From Halocaridina rubra (taxonomy: Eukaryota; Arthropoda; Malacostraca; Decapoda; Atyidae), in contig JAXCGZ010020992.1 of NCBI GenBank assembly GCA_037179515.1, forward strand, positions 1 to 64,000: a DNA stretch of 64,000 nt, read 5' to 3'. Made by a program: the position numbers and the translations under genes. Shown here piece by piece: positions 43,013 to 55,700 of the stretch. The notes under the pieces were generated by a model. That model was not told where the DNA came from. It did not search any database and was given only the letters and a program-made list of their open reading frames with translations. How positions within the stretch are numbered: the stretch's first letter is position 1; every line of letters starts with the position of its first letter.

Positions 43013-45920
43013 TTAGTGATACTTATCATACCTGTCCTTAAAACTATGGATTGAGATAGCATTAACTACCTCCTCGCTTAGTGAATTCCAATTATCAACT
43101 ACTCTTACACTGAAAAAGTATTTCCTTACATCCTGCAAAGAAGTTTTCTTACGAAGCTTCAAACTATGACCTCTAGTTCTAGAGCCAGCCATATCAAAAT
43201 ATCGATCCCTATCCACTCTACCATAACCATGAAGGTATTTAAAGACTGTCACCATATCCCCCCTCACTCTTCTAGCTTCGAGTGATGGTAAGCTAATTCC
43301 CTCAGCCTCTCATCATAACTGAGATTGCGTATTTCTGGCACCAGTTTCGTGGCATGTCTTTGAACTTTTTCAAGCTTAGCTATGAGCTTTTTCAAGTGCA
43401 GATTCCAAAAGGGGGCTGCATATTCGAGTTTTGGCCTCACATAATTTACATAAATATTTCTGAACATTTCCTTGTCCATGTGCCCTTACATTTGATAAGA
43501 ATGCATATGCTGCCCTTACTATGCCATTTATATGTATTTCTGGAGACAAATCTGCCAGTATGTTTACTCCTAGATCTCTCTCATTTTCTGTCTCTTGAAG
43601 TTGTACTCCAGCCACCGAGTAGTCAAGCTTGGGCCTTCTTGCACTTGTACCCATTCTCATTACCTTACATTTTGAAGTATTGAATTTCATGAGCCACTTT
43701 TCTGACCACTCATGCAGATTATTTAGATCCTCCTGAAGTTCTCTACCATTGTTCTCGTTTTTTACTTTCTTCACAATCTTTGCATCATCTGCAAACATAT
43801 TCATGAATGAATTTACAGACTCTGGTAGGTCATTTACATATACAAGGAACAAAAGTGGCTCTAAAACTGAACCCTGTGGAACTTCACCACTAACTCTTCT
43901 CCATTCAGACACTGAGTGTCTTACTCTAACCCTCTGTTCCCTTCCTTCTAAGTAAGTTTTTATCCATTCCAAAACATTTCCACCTATTCTAGCCATTGAT
44001 TGCAGCTTCCTAATACGTCTCCCATGTGGAACAGTGTCAAACGCTTTCTGGAAGTCTAGGAATATGCAATCTGCCCAGCCCTCTCTTTCCTGTAAGATTT
44101 GGCTTACCTCATCATAAAATTCTAATAAGTTTGTTACTGTTGATCTACCTTCTCTGAAGCCATGTTGCCTCACTGACAAAAAGTTGAAGGATTCCAAGTG
44201 AAGAGAGATATGTTTCCTTAGTAGTTTCTCCATAAGTTTGCAAACTATGCTGGTCAAGGAAACTGGTCTATAGTTCAGAGCCGTATCCCTCCTTCCCTTT
44301 TTGAAGATAGGTATCACATTTGCTTGTTTCCAGCATCTTGGAATCTCCCCCGACTCCAGTGACTCCTTAAATATGATACTTAGTGCCACTGATATTGTGT
44401 TTGCGCATTTTTTAAGCACATGAGGGGATATGTCATCAGGACCTGTAGCTTTATGAACATCTAAATCCATCAGCGCTTTGCATACCTCTGTGGCTGTAAG
44501 CATGATGTTCTCTAATACCGGCCCTTGAGCTTCTATCACTGCAATCTGAGGGGGTGGGGTATTTTCTACTGTAAAAATACTGACTGAAACTCCTTGTTCA
44601 ATTCTTTGCAGATCTCTTCATCCGTCTCAGTGATGCTTCCATCCGCTCTCTTTAGCCTTAAAACCTGTTCTTTTACCTTCAGTTTTCCTCTGATAAAGCT
44701 GTGGAAAAGCTTGGGATTTTCTTTAGCCTTCCTGGTGATGTCCCTCTCATAGTCTCTCTCAGCCTCTCTCATTTTACTTAGGTAGTCATTTCTTGCTCTT
44801 TTGTAGGTTTGCCAGGCATTTATGTTTTTTCTCCTCCTATACCTTTTCCAGCATTTGTCTCTCCACTCCTTAGCTCTTTTACACCCATTATCGAACCATT
44901 TCTCTCTGGCATGAATTACACCTACTTTGGTGACAGGTATGCAGCAATCTACTATCTTCCCATATTTCTCACAAAAGATGTCATACATTTCTTGTACAGA
45001 TTTGTTGTAAAATAAGGTTCTCCAGTCAATAACTGCAAAAAGCTCATTCATTTTGATGTAATCTCCTTTCGGATAGTTCCTCCTCATGTCCTCAGTGCCT
45101 CTACTCTCAGGAAGAATATCCTCAATGATATACTCCATCAACAACACACAGTGGTCACTCTTTCCAATTGGTGGTTCATACTCAATATTTTCAATATCCA
45201 ACACATTATCTGTGAACACTAGATCAAGTAGTGATGGCTCATCCCCACCCCTGGCCCTTGTTGGTTCCATTACATGTTGGTGTAGGAAATTCCCTTGTAC
45301 GCAATCTAGGAATCTTGCCCCGAATGAGTCCTCACCACTGTGTGGGTCAAGATTTATCCAATCTATCTCTTTATGATTAAAGTCTCCCATAATCAAAATC
45401 CTACATTTTTTCTCCCCGTGCCATGTTAACAACTGAGTTTATGACTTCAATAGTACCTATATGACTTTCCTCATAAATTTCAAGCCTATTTTGGTTCCTT
45501 GGTGGGTTGTATACAACAGTTATTATAATGCTCTCTGACCCAGTATTTATGCGAGCAACAAGAAATTCCTTGAACTCACTTTCTATAGCCAAGTTTATTT
45601 CTTCAACTTGAATCCTCTCACTTATGAGCAGTGCTATCCCTCCACCAGTCCTCTCAGATCTTTCAACCCTTAGTATTCTGAAGCCCTTAGGAAAAACTGT
45701 GACACTGTTTATGTCCTCACTCAACTTAGTCTCTGTAATTGCTACTATATCTGCCTTACTGTTGTGAATCCTATCTTTTAATTCTACTGCCTTACCAGCT
45801 AATCCATCAGCATTTGTGTATAACAATCTTAATGAGGCCCCATCCCCTGATCTTCTGTCATTATCTTCTTTATCTCCCCTTTGTCTGGAAGAACTCTGTA
45901 ATGAAAATTTTTCTTCTCTT
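43013..45920 (-). pseudogene. Family B ORF2, copy 3, with four frameshifts
   Basis: Same protein as 12526-15444 by eye, in pieces: 45826-45401, 45432-44566, 44539-43376, 43479-43264 and 43267-43013. Against copy 2 the breaks are an extra G near 45415 (MARGEKM for MAREKKC), an extra A near 44572, an 11-nt deletion near 43488 and a 1-nt deletion near 43291. Endonuclease and RT motifs are otherwise present (GDFNHKEIDW, GKSDHCVLL, FLDFQKAFDTVP, MFADDAKI). GVPQGSVL reads EVPQGSVLEP here. Not functional. Confidence 0.92.
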
Positions 45921-46961
45921 CTTCATTTCTTTCCTCATTTAACCTTCTTGCCTCTTGCAACAAGTTTTTGATCTTTCCCATCTCTTCCTGTGTTCTGTAT
46001 CGTCTAATGAACACTTCTTTGCATTCTTGAAGGTCTTTTAGACTTTTTTTCTCAACAGTATTTCCCTACATGTTTCCCCTCTCTCAAAGGTTACTTTTGT
46101 TGGTCTCGGCTTTCCTTCCCTCGAATATTTACCTAGTTGGTGTATGTTTACAATATCCTCAGGACCACATACTACTCCAAGCTTTCTTATCAGGTCTACA
46201 ACCCTAGCTTTATTTCCTTCAAGTCTCCCCTGCCATGTTGGCTCCTGGGATTCACTTATGCCTGAGATTACCACTGTCTTCTCCTTATCAAGTGCCTGTC
46301 TGATGAGTGGGTTTGCCCTTTCCATCACAACGTCTTTCATTTTTTCGATTACTGTCTCTTTATAGTCAACTGTTTGTATGTTTTCCAGTGCCACCACCTT
46401 TACAGCCTCTTTTACTGCCACATTCCCCTTTAGTGCATCAGCAAAGGACGTTTTCATGGCATCATTTTCCATATTCAGCTCCTGGAACTCTTTTCTGAAC
46501 TGTTCAATGTTTTCCTTAATCTGGACATTCCAAGCAGCAATCTCGTCTCTCTCAGAAGAGAGCAGTGAACTAACATCTAATTCCTTTAGGTTGTCATTCA
46601 GCTGTTTGTTTTTATCTTCTTGTTTAGAAATTCTAGATTCTAGTTGACTCTTTTCCCCTTCCAGCTTCTTTATTCTTTTTTCTAGTTCCTTTCTCTCCTG
46701 CCCTTGTGCTTTATTTGCTTCCTCCAAAGATCTTATTTGTTCTCTGAGTGTTTCATTCTCTTTCATTTCTCCATCCATATTCCGAATTTTATCATCAAGG
46801 CTTATAACCATTTCCTCTAACTTCTTGATTCTCTGTTTAAGTCCCCTGATGACTACCCCTTCTCCCGACCCATGGGTGGGAGAGGTTTGGGACAGAGATG
46901 GCGTCATTTTTATGTTCTCCCTCTCACAGAATATAGAAAGAAGAAGAGAAAGAGGAAACAA
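45829..46961 (-). pseudogene. Family B ORF1: coiled coil plus RRM-like protein, one frameshift
   Basis: The N-terminal two thirds is a long heptad coiled coil (LKQRIKKLEEMVISLDDKI, LRSLEE-type repeats to about residue 130; likely start MTPSLSQ at 46907). Then comes an RRM-like RNA-binding region (KTVVISGISE..VVDLIRKLGVV..VNIHQLGKYSREG) and a C-terminal domain (FIRRYRTQEEMGKI). The frame breaks at LLRKK because the A run has seven A (complement of 46048-46054) where copy 2 has eight. After the break it continues as 46014-45829. The layout parallels L1-type ORF1 trimers, but with a CR1/Jockey-group ORF2. Confidence 0.82.
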
Positions 46962-47451
46962 AAAGAGAAAAACTTTTAATTAAGCTTCACACAGAATTTT
47001 TATATCTCCATATAAGTGCTATTTAGTGACTCAGTTTATCTCTTTTCTGGTAACACACATCTTAACTTAAAAACTTGACCATGGTAATTTAAGGATAAAA
47101 AGAAAAAGAAAAAAAAATGCAACAAAACAAAAGTCAAACCTGAAGGAAAATTCGAATTTGTGTCTGAGGAGGCACCCACCTGTTTCTGCTATATATTCTT
47201 CCTAACTGATAAACTCACTTGCTAACCAAGATATGTTATCACAGGATTAGACTTTACATTTAACTCAATATATATACAAAATAAAAAAAAAAATAGTAAA
47301 AGAGAAAGCTAAAAGAAAAGCAAAAAAATTAAGAAATTAAGACAGCTGTACTACTTGGCAACTTAACTCAGTACTGTTTACATGTGGATATTTGGTATTT
47401 ATTTAATTATTCAATTATTTCGTGTATCAAACTAACTAACAAGTTAATATA

Positions 47452-48045
47452 ATGACAACAAGAGATATGGTTCAGCCATAGGCCTCTAACACATAGGCGC
47501 CAGTTGCTGATGAGGTCAAAATTGTCACAAAGTTCAACTCGTTCCCACGAGAGAAGAAAACCGATATCTACATGTACGTACGTACGTGCAACCGTGGAAA
47601 TACACATATAGGCCCTCCTTTGTATTCGAAAGGCCTTCTTGATAGCCCCGCCCTGACATTGCCCAAAAAGGGAGGGAACTCTCTTTTCTCTGAAGCCTAT
47701 TGGCAAGGCTGTCCAAACCTACCATGCCCTGCCACATTGGTCATACAAGAAAGTAAGAGTTAGTTGTAGGTAGAGAGTCTCGAGAACTTGACCGGGGCAC
47801 GAATAAGATCTCTTAAAATTTTATCTTAAGGGACGGGGAACTTTGAGGTGTAGACGGAAGCTTTGAGGTGTAGAATAAGTTTCGAACTGAATAAATAAAT
47901 ATAAACTAGATGATGCATATCTGTTATAACGCTACCCTAATTAATTACTAAGAACAGTCATAAGATAAATATATTCTGGTGAGATATAATTCAACGAATT
48001 TCAAGGCAATTATCGTATCAAGAAAGAATACTAATACGTCAGACA
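47452..48045. repeat. Flank R, uninterrupted (empty-site copy)
   Basis: Contiguous version of 12171-12215 plus 15539-16097, without the LINE insertion. The target CACAT is at 47490-47494, followed directly by AGGCGCCAGTTGC. Minus-strand frame 47706-47407 carries the peptide seen also at 15790-15533 (IGFREKRVPSL, GQCQGGAIKKA). Confidence 0.88.
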
Positions 48046-48052
48046 TATGAAT

Positions 48053-48099
48053 TATATATAATATATATATATATATAATATATATATATATATAATATA

Positions 48100-48162
<63 letters not shown>

Positions 48163-48168
48163 TAGAGA

Positions 48169-48229
<61 letters not shown>
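48053..48229. repeat. (TA)n followed by (GA)n
   Basis: Interrupted TA tract (48053-48155) passing into GA repeats (48156-48229). It replaces the end of flank R homology. 48230-48659 beyond it shows no recognisable gene. Confidence 0.97.
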
Positions 48230-48230
<1 letters not shown>

Positions 48231-48659
48231 TGAAACAAGAAATGCTACTTCCTCTGTTTATGTTAAGTTGTAGTATATAGATTCAGTGGAATATGGCATT
48301 ATACTTGAAAATTGAATAACTGTACACTATATCGTTCTATCATAAATGCTAGCTCAGCAGGCTTGATGAGTTGTTGTTTTGTGTACTACTCCTAATCCCT
48401 GATCGACTGGAGGTGGGTGCAGACAAACTGGAGCTGGAGAATAACGTCTTGTTCCATCAGTTTCCCTTTGTTTGCAAGTATTAATCGAATTAAGTAGGCT
48501 ATGCTTGAATTCAAATAGTAAATTTAAGTAAACCACGAGGCCACAAATATTGGTAGGATAATCTATAAATCTCATTCCTCATTTGTGGATAGATGTGTAC
48601 CTCTTACCATTCTTCTCTCCTCCGTCTCCCTTCACATCTCAGTTTCATTCCTTTTATTT

Positions 48660-49135
48660 TTCCTTAAGCGTGATACCAGGACAGACAAAGAAGTCTGCCC
48701 TCATGAGGCCTGGGCACCAACAAAGCATTGCGACGAAGAAAAGGTAGCAGCTTGAGAACATGGCCGATACAAGAAAATGATGAACAATAAGGAAAGGACA
48801 GGCTGATTAAATAGTCTCAGAAATGAATATCGTTATATATGGCAAGATTAGGTCATAAGATGACAATAGATCAGCTTCTTGATGTGGAAGAGAGTTCCAG
48901 AGTCTGGAAATGGAAGGCAAGAAGTAGTTACTGCACTTACCAGCGAGCTACAAATCTCCACACAGTACCAGTGTGACACATCCTCTCCAGCGAGGGAGGG
49001 ATGCAACTCACAAACTCATCAGAGCAACAATGAAAGTCATACCGATATAAGAGAGAAAGGGATGATACATTTTGGCAAAGAGAAAAGGAATCCATATTAG
49101 AAGTAATTGCCAGAGTAAAGCATTTATCACTAACA
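48660..49135 (-). mobile_element. LINE family C 3' fragment, minus strand
   Basis: On the minus strand it matches 38830-39480. Shared strings are GAGTTGCATCCCTCC, GTACTGTGTGGAGATTTGTA, CCAGACTCTGGAACTCTCTT, GTGCCCAGGCCTCATGAGGG and CTGTCCTGGTATCAC. It is the C-terminal RT tail plus 3' UTR, without the SINE present at 39181, so it also marks the SINE-free state of that 3' UTR. Confidence 0.85.
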
Positions 49136-49299
49136 AAAGATGTTTCTTCTTCCTTATAGGGGGCTCTTCATGTGTATACTGTCACGACTTTTCACCAGTC
49201 TTTTGGAGGCTAAAATAATTCAGTATTCTATAACTAGATGTCCTTTATTATCCCCAAATTTCTCTATTTATCAGGGCTTGGATCCAGTACTGAGTAGGA

Positions 49300-49357
49300 C
49301 AGTGATTCCCAACCTGGGTTTCGCCCAATATCATGGTGTAAAGGTTGAGAATCACTG
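49300..49357. mobile_element. 58-bp hAT-like MITE
   Basis: Inverted ends CAGTGATTCCCAACCT and AGGTTGAGAATCACTG (15 of 16 complementary) enclose only about 26 bp. CAGTG.TTCYCAACC is the classic end of many hAT elements. The flanking octamers GAGTAGGA (49292-49299) and GAGTAAAA (49358-49365) match at six of eight positions, fitting the 8-bp hAT target duplication. It has no coding capacity. Confidence 0.7.
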
Positions 49358-49365
49358 GAGTAAAA

Positions 49366-49949
49366 GTTGATGTTCTTCTCTAGCCCCTTAGAGTATGATG
49401 GCTTTGGTCCACTCCTCATTTGCATGGGTTAATAGTAACACATAAAAAAAGAAAAAATGCCTCTCCTGACTCAAACCCAATCCAATAAGCTAGGCTTGGG
49501 ACGACCAATGGGTCGAGCTGGGATCACAGAAGCAATAGAAATAAAGATAAATTGATAATTTAGAAGGACAAATAATATCACATCATGAAACGTAGGTAGG
49601 TACGTAGTTAGGTAGGTATAAAAATTTAGTATAAGCCAAGTGGCAGGGCAACAGAGATCATTCACTCTCATGTCTGTTCTTAAACAAAACACACATACAA
49701 TATATTCAATATATACAATATTTTTAGAAAAAAAAATGAAAAAAATGAAAACAAGCTTGGTCAACCACAGTTTAAAGCCATGTTAAAAATAAATATTCAA
49801 ACATTTACAATACAATTTATAAATAATGTCTATTGTCGATACACAAGTTCTACCTAAAGGTTATAAAAAACAGAAACAATTTTGAGAAATGAAGTAACAG
49901 CCTGCAGATCACATTGATTTACCAAAATCTCCTAGAGACTTGATATTGA
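49366..49949. other. No recognisable gene
   Basis: AT-rich, with a GTAGGTAGGTACGTAGTTAG simple repeat near 49593-49615. Nothing coding that I can support. Confidence 0.5.
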
Positions 49950-52235
49950 AAAAGTTGCCCTTTCTCCCTCTGAAAATGAAGATAATCTAAAATAATATGA
50001 GCAATGGCTAAAACACACCAACATGTGTCACAGTATGGAACCATTCTCTCTGCGCCACTTGCCAGCAGCCAATTGTGTGGGGCCTATACGTAACATCGTT
50101 AGGAAAATTTCTGCTCTGCAATCCTACATTCTAGGCGTACACCAGGGAGAGACAATTTCTTTGACAGATTTAAATTTAAAATTTGAGGGCAAGCCAATCC
50201 ATGGATTTGCAACTCATTATGAATAAAAGTCCTAATTAAACTATAAATGCCTGAATGAGGAATCTGAATTTTGAAGGTCGATAATAATGACTGGCTCTCT
50301 TGGCCAAAATGTCAGCTCTCTCATTTCCCTTGATACACACATGTGCTGGGACACAACAAAAAACTACCTTTTTACATCTGGTATGGAGATGATACAACCA
50401 TGATTAACTTTTCCCTACTAGCGAGTGTACTGAATCATAAGAACTTATTGCCCATATGGAAGACTTTGAATCGGAGTGTATAACAAATTTTCTGAAGCGG
50501 CTACAGAATATGTAATGAAGTGCACCAATGATGGGGACCAGTTCCACAGTGAAGACAGGAAACTGCAAAGGCAACCGCTTACTACATTCTTCTCTTCCTA
50601 TGACAAAAGCAATACCAACCCCATCCTCTGATTTGGATCCATCTGAATAGATTTGCTCATAAGCACTATGCTCTAAATTGAGTGAGGAATCTGATCCAGT
50701 TCACATCACTAAGGTTTTCTTTATGTATCTCTTCAAGGTTGCAAACCAGCAGAGAAGAGAATAGCCATGGAGGATACTCGAGTTCTTTTTAAGTTACACA
50801 CAGTCAACTATTTAAAACAAATCAGATGACACTGTTCAGAATATTGAACATCCAGTGGTTTGATGCATGAGGTTAAAATTGGCTATATCTGCCACTGTTA
50901 GGCAGTTCAGTATAGCGGTTAGGATTTGTATCTGCACCTTTTGTTCTAACTAAGTAATGCAGGGACAATTCTCTCCTTAAAGTAAACATGGAAGTTCATC
51001 AGTATCTACCAGCATGCTCTCAATGGGAAATGTGCGATAAACACCAGAGTATATACGCAATGCACAACATCTAGTTTCTACAAAGTAGTTTTGCAAGCTA
51101 ACGAATACACCGGGCATGCACACTCAAACTTTGATCGACACAAAGATCGATAAACTCAAAGGCGTAATTCTCGATCAGAACCCCAATCAAATGATGAAAC
51201 AACTTTAAGTAAATTTAAAGAATTTTTCACTCTTTGAGCAAGATAAGTTTAGCATAAAGGGTGACTCTTAAAACTTTACTTCATTTACATATGACAAGAG
51301 ATAATTTTTCAACTTTAAGGCTGGGATGTTTTTCTGTTGTTTCACAAGAGTGAACCGGATGATGGAGGTTTTGGTACTGAAAACATGAGACCATGTTTAA
51401 CAGGCCAGCTAGACACTGCACTGATTGCTCTCTAAAGCTTTTGGACAACCTCCACTGCTGTTGCTCTTGAAATATAAAGTACATGGTCATCAGCAATCAG
51501 AGAACCTCTAACTCTAAGCAGAATCTGATTGATGATCCCATTAAATGCCATATTGAACAGTGTGGTCCTAATCATACTCCCCTGTGGCACTCCTTCATCA
51601 AATAAGTCAAATTGTTCGACACCAGTACTGACTCAAAACTGTCGGTCTGATAAAAATGAATGAAGAAACTTTAACGTTTCCATCGATATCCCAATTGGTG
51701 CACTGTATTAATATTCTAATCTCCAGGTAGTGTCATAAGCTTTTGCCAAGTCAAAAATACACCAATCATTTGTTTTATCTGTGCAAATGATGTCTGCATA
51801 TCCCTGGTCAAGAGAGTTGAATGACTTTTTTGAAACCCAATCTGCCAGGGTAAAATTAGACCTTACTTCTCAAGATAATAGACTAAAAGAGTGTTCACCA
51901 TGCTCTCAAACAACTTAGACACAACTTGTTAAAGCAATTGGTCTATAGTTACTGGGTAAGGTAATGACATTTCCTTTCTTAGAAATAGGATTTGTTGTAG
52001 ATTGCCTCCATGTGTCCGGGATAATCCTAAAGTTCCGGAACTTGTTTAGGAGGGATAAAAGGAATATTTTTGCACCTGGTAAGAGGTGCTGAAGCATCTC
52101 ATAGCAAATTTATCACTGCCAGGTGATGTGTCTGATGACTTCTTTAAGGCGAATTCATCTTCTTCATGGTGAAATACATAATATAATAAATGTCAAGAGG
52201 AATAGACTTTAGGGGAATTTGATAGCACCGAATGT
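49950..52235 (-). pseudogene. LINE family E, RT-RNase H half
   Basis: Minus-strand remnants in order. Linker ALKKSSDTSPGSD (about 52150-52110). RT: IPDTWRQSTTNPISKKGN with SNYRPIALTSC (52030-51930); VFFDLAKAYDTTW (about 51760-51720); EGVPQGSM (about 51600); IADDHVLYISRA (about 51500), the catalytic pair in a degenerate YADD context. RNase H: IYSDGSKSEDGVGIAFVI (about 50665-50600) and VFTVELVPI (near 50540). A Cys/His C-terminal motif, DTCWCVLAIAHIILDYLHF, lies near 50020-49960. Many stops and frameshifts. An RNase H after RT puts it in the I/Jockey-with-RNase H group. Its 5' half lies at 57.96-61.0 kb, separated by LINE D. Confidence 0.8.
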
Positions 52236-52763
52236 ATAAGAAATCAAGAGAAAGATTCTGGGCACTTAATATACTACTGAAGTACTGTTCCTATCCACCC
52301 GGGGAGTGGAGGAGGCATGGTGGGCCCATAGGCGAGTTGATTTTGAGATGGAATATATCTGCAAAAATTAAGAAAAAACTTCAAGTTGTTCTTAACGGGC
52401 TTAGTGGTCTCCTTAATACTTTTGGTAAGATGCCTTGATTTGAAGGGAAGAGGAAAGTTTGGATAGGATAGTGGTAAAGAAGGGAGAAATGATGGCACCG
52501 CATGAATGCTTTTGACCCCTGGGGGACCACCAGGAAGGAAGGGTAAAGGGAGAGATAGGAAACAAAAACAAATATATGAATATAAAAGATGAAAAATAGA
52601 TGAATAAAAAAATATGGAAGGAAAAGAGTTTGCTAATGACCAGCAAGGGACAAGGCTTTCTTATTGGAACCACACCAGTGTGTGTTGGGCTCACACTGGA
52701 GAGGTTGAGGGGAATGTTTTCACCCTCATTTGCTCTTAGCTTTGACTATGAGCTGCTGCTTGA

Positions 52764-55700
52764 TTATCTAGGTGGTGGGTACTGGCTTATAATGTTCTGT
52801 AGGATGTCCAGATGGTTCATTGCTGCTCCGATTATGGTGCTAGCAGCTTGAGGGGCATTTGGGTCAATGCTAGGAGTTATCGGGGCTCCAGTCTTCCGTC
52901 GTATTTCTGAGACGACTTCACATTTGAGGATGTAGTGGAAGGGAGGTTGCGGCGTAGCTTCCTGGCATAAAGTGAACTCCTTGACGAGGTCTTCGATCAT
53001 ATGCCAGGTGCACTTATATCAGAATCTCAGTCGATAGATGTTGACAGCTGTACTTCTGTGGAGGTTCTTGGATAGGGTGACTTGCTGGAAGTTGGTGGCG
53101 GTGTTGTACCATGACGCAGAGGCAGATCTGGTGTCCTTGCACAGATTGTGTCTTTCTAGTTGTAAACTGAAGAGTGATCTGGTGGCCTTGGCCATTACCT
53201 GGAGGGTTCCGGGGGGCAGGGATACTTGAATCTCTGCCAGAGAGAAGATGGTTTAGCTGCTTGGTTGGCTTCTTCATTTCCTTTGATGCCTGCATGGCTG
53301 GGTATCAAGGCAAGGGTGACGGCTTTGTTAATGCTGATAGACCTGTGGTAGAGGTGAAGGATGTCGGTGATGATTCTCACATTGTCTTTGGGGTGTGTCT
53401 TCTTGATAGCCTGTAAAGCACTTTGGAGGCTGTGAGAATGAGGGGATGGTCAGTTTCTTGCTGAGAGAAGAAGTTAAGGTTATTAGCAATGGCAACCAGC
53501 TCAGTTTGGAGTAAGGAGCAGGAATTCGACAGTCTCCAGGATTCTACATGTTCTTTGGTGGTGAGGGCGGCAGCTGAGGTTCCAGTTTCTTGATTCTGAG
53601 CCATCTGTGTAGATGATTTGGGAGTTGTGCCTGCTCCAACTCTGGATTTTGTCCTTAGATATGTTTTAGAGGACAAGCAGGTTAACTGAGCTCTTGGGGT
53701 ATTCAGGAAGCTCGATCTTTATGTTGAGCAGCTGGTCATCCCATGGAGGATGGCATCGGTAGTCGGGGTGTGAAGTGTACAAGTTCTAGAATATATTGTC
53801 CTCCTTGACTCCTAAGGCCTGCAGCTCAGCATGGATCTTCGCTGCCAAAGTCCTTTTTGGGGAAGTCCAGATGTTGGCCGAGGGCTAGTTAGCAATGGCA
53901 AGGCAGGTACATTGTGCCGTGGTGGTTTTGGCCACTGTGAGGGTCATTCTCTGTAAAGATCTATACTTTAGTGGCAGGAGATTGGATTCCAGCAGTAGGT
54001 TTTCTATTTTAGTCCACACGGGAGCTCCTAGCATGGTCTGCATGGCATTATTTTGGATGACTTCGAGCTTCAAGGAGCCAAAGGGTGGGACAAGCATAGT
54101 CCACAAGGCTCCACATAGCTTGCATGTAGAAGGTTTAAGGAGACTGAAGGTTGCGCCATTGTATATGCTAGCACTGGCCGTAGTACGATCTGCTGCATTT
54201 TGCATCTGTCGAGAAGTTGTTGTATCTTGAATCTAAAGGAGAGTGGGCTGTCGATGTATATCCCCAGGGAAAGGTGCCTAGTAACCCAGTCCAAGGGGTC
54301 ATTATTTATGACCAACTTGTGTCTGGTCTTTGCTGACGGATGGGTAGCGCCTTAGTTTTCATGGCAATTATTTTAACTCCAAGGGAGATGGAGGCTTGGT
54401 TTATCTTGTTGAGGCATAGCTGGGTCTTCTTAAAAGATGCATCACCTCTTATGACGAGGGTAAAGTCATCTGCAGAGTTGAAGATCTTCGCCCCAGAAGG
54501 CAGTTTAATGTCCATGATCTTTTCCATGAGACAGATGATGAGGAACGGACTGAGAATTCCACCTTGGGGGGTCCTATTTTTGTGTAGTTTGTAGGTGGAG
54601 TAGTGCCCTTACACTCTTAACTTTGAGTACTGTGGTGTAGTAGACTCAGCTTGATCCAGGAGAGGTTTCCTTTGACCTGCTTGTCCACTAGAGCAGAGAG
54701 CATAGCAGGCACATTGGCTACCTCAAAGGCCTTCTCTAGATCGAGGAAGACGACAAACCCATGGCAGTTGCTTATGAATGATAGCAAGGATGCTATGCCC
54801 TTTGAAGTGCCTAAGCCCAGCTGGTAGGCAAACATGTCCTAATGGAAGGGTGGGCACTTCCAGCGAAGCCTGTTAAGTACAATCTTCTCTGCTGTTTTGC
54901 TCAAGAGGGATTTAATGTGTGGGTTATCTGGATCCTTGAGTTTAGGGATGGGCTGAATATCAGCCTTGTTCCATAAAGCTGGTCTGACACTTTGGGTGTA
55001 AGTGCAGTTTATAAGTGAAAGTAGAGTGAGTTCCCCCTGGGGCCCCAAATTCTGAATCATCAAATGTGTGATTCTGTCTGCACAAGGGGCTGTGTTCTTA
55101 GAGCTCTTATTCACTTTCCGCAGCTCGATCAGGGTGAAGGGGGTGTTGGTGAGGTCCTCTGTGTTGATGGCTGCTTCAGTTTCTTCCCACCTTGCAATGG
55201 TGAGACCCTGCAGAGTTCTTTTTAGTTCTTCCCTTGGCAAAGTAGTTGATGTTCCACATTTGGCCCACAGAGATGTTGGTATCTAGTGTAGAGCACCATT
55301 CAAGCCATTTTTTCTTTTTGATCTCCTTTGTCTCTTCATGGACATGTTCTTTGACTGAGGGTATGTTAAGAGTTTTCAGTGGGGCAATTTCTGTGGACTT
55401 TTCGGATGACGTTTAGTCAGTGACTGAGTCCTTTGACTCTATCACAGTAGTACCACTCTTGCAGTGGTTTGCTTGTCTTTGTTTGCAAAGGGGATGGAAG
55501 AGTAAGCTGTGGATTGTAAGTCATAGACTAGTCAGCTTCAGCTTGATCAATGCCCCCTGGAGATGTGTATGGTGAATTCCAGTTGCTAAGGTGTTCCTGG
55601 AATCAGTCCCAGTTGGCCTTCTTGAAATTCCATCGAGGAGGTGGATCGAGGATCTGGAAGATGTCCAGAATCATCAACTTAAGTGAATCCTGTAGTGGTC

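Larger units (their letters stand above)
42936..46990 (-). mobile_element. LINE family B copy 3, most complete, minus strand
   Basis: Contains ORF1 (46961-45829) and ORF2 (about 45920-43013) in order, with only one 14-bp tail unit at its 3' end (42936-42950). The 5' end is not marked by any repeat. 46990-47451 (AT-rich, A-runs) may be its 5' UTR or flank. It is flanked by L and R sequences shared with the locus at 9.2-16.1 kb. Confidence 0.9.
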
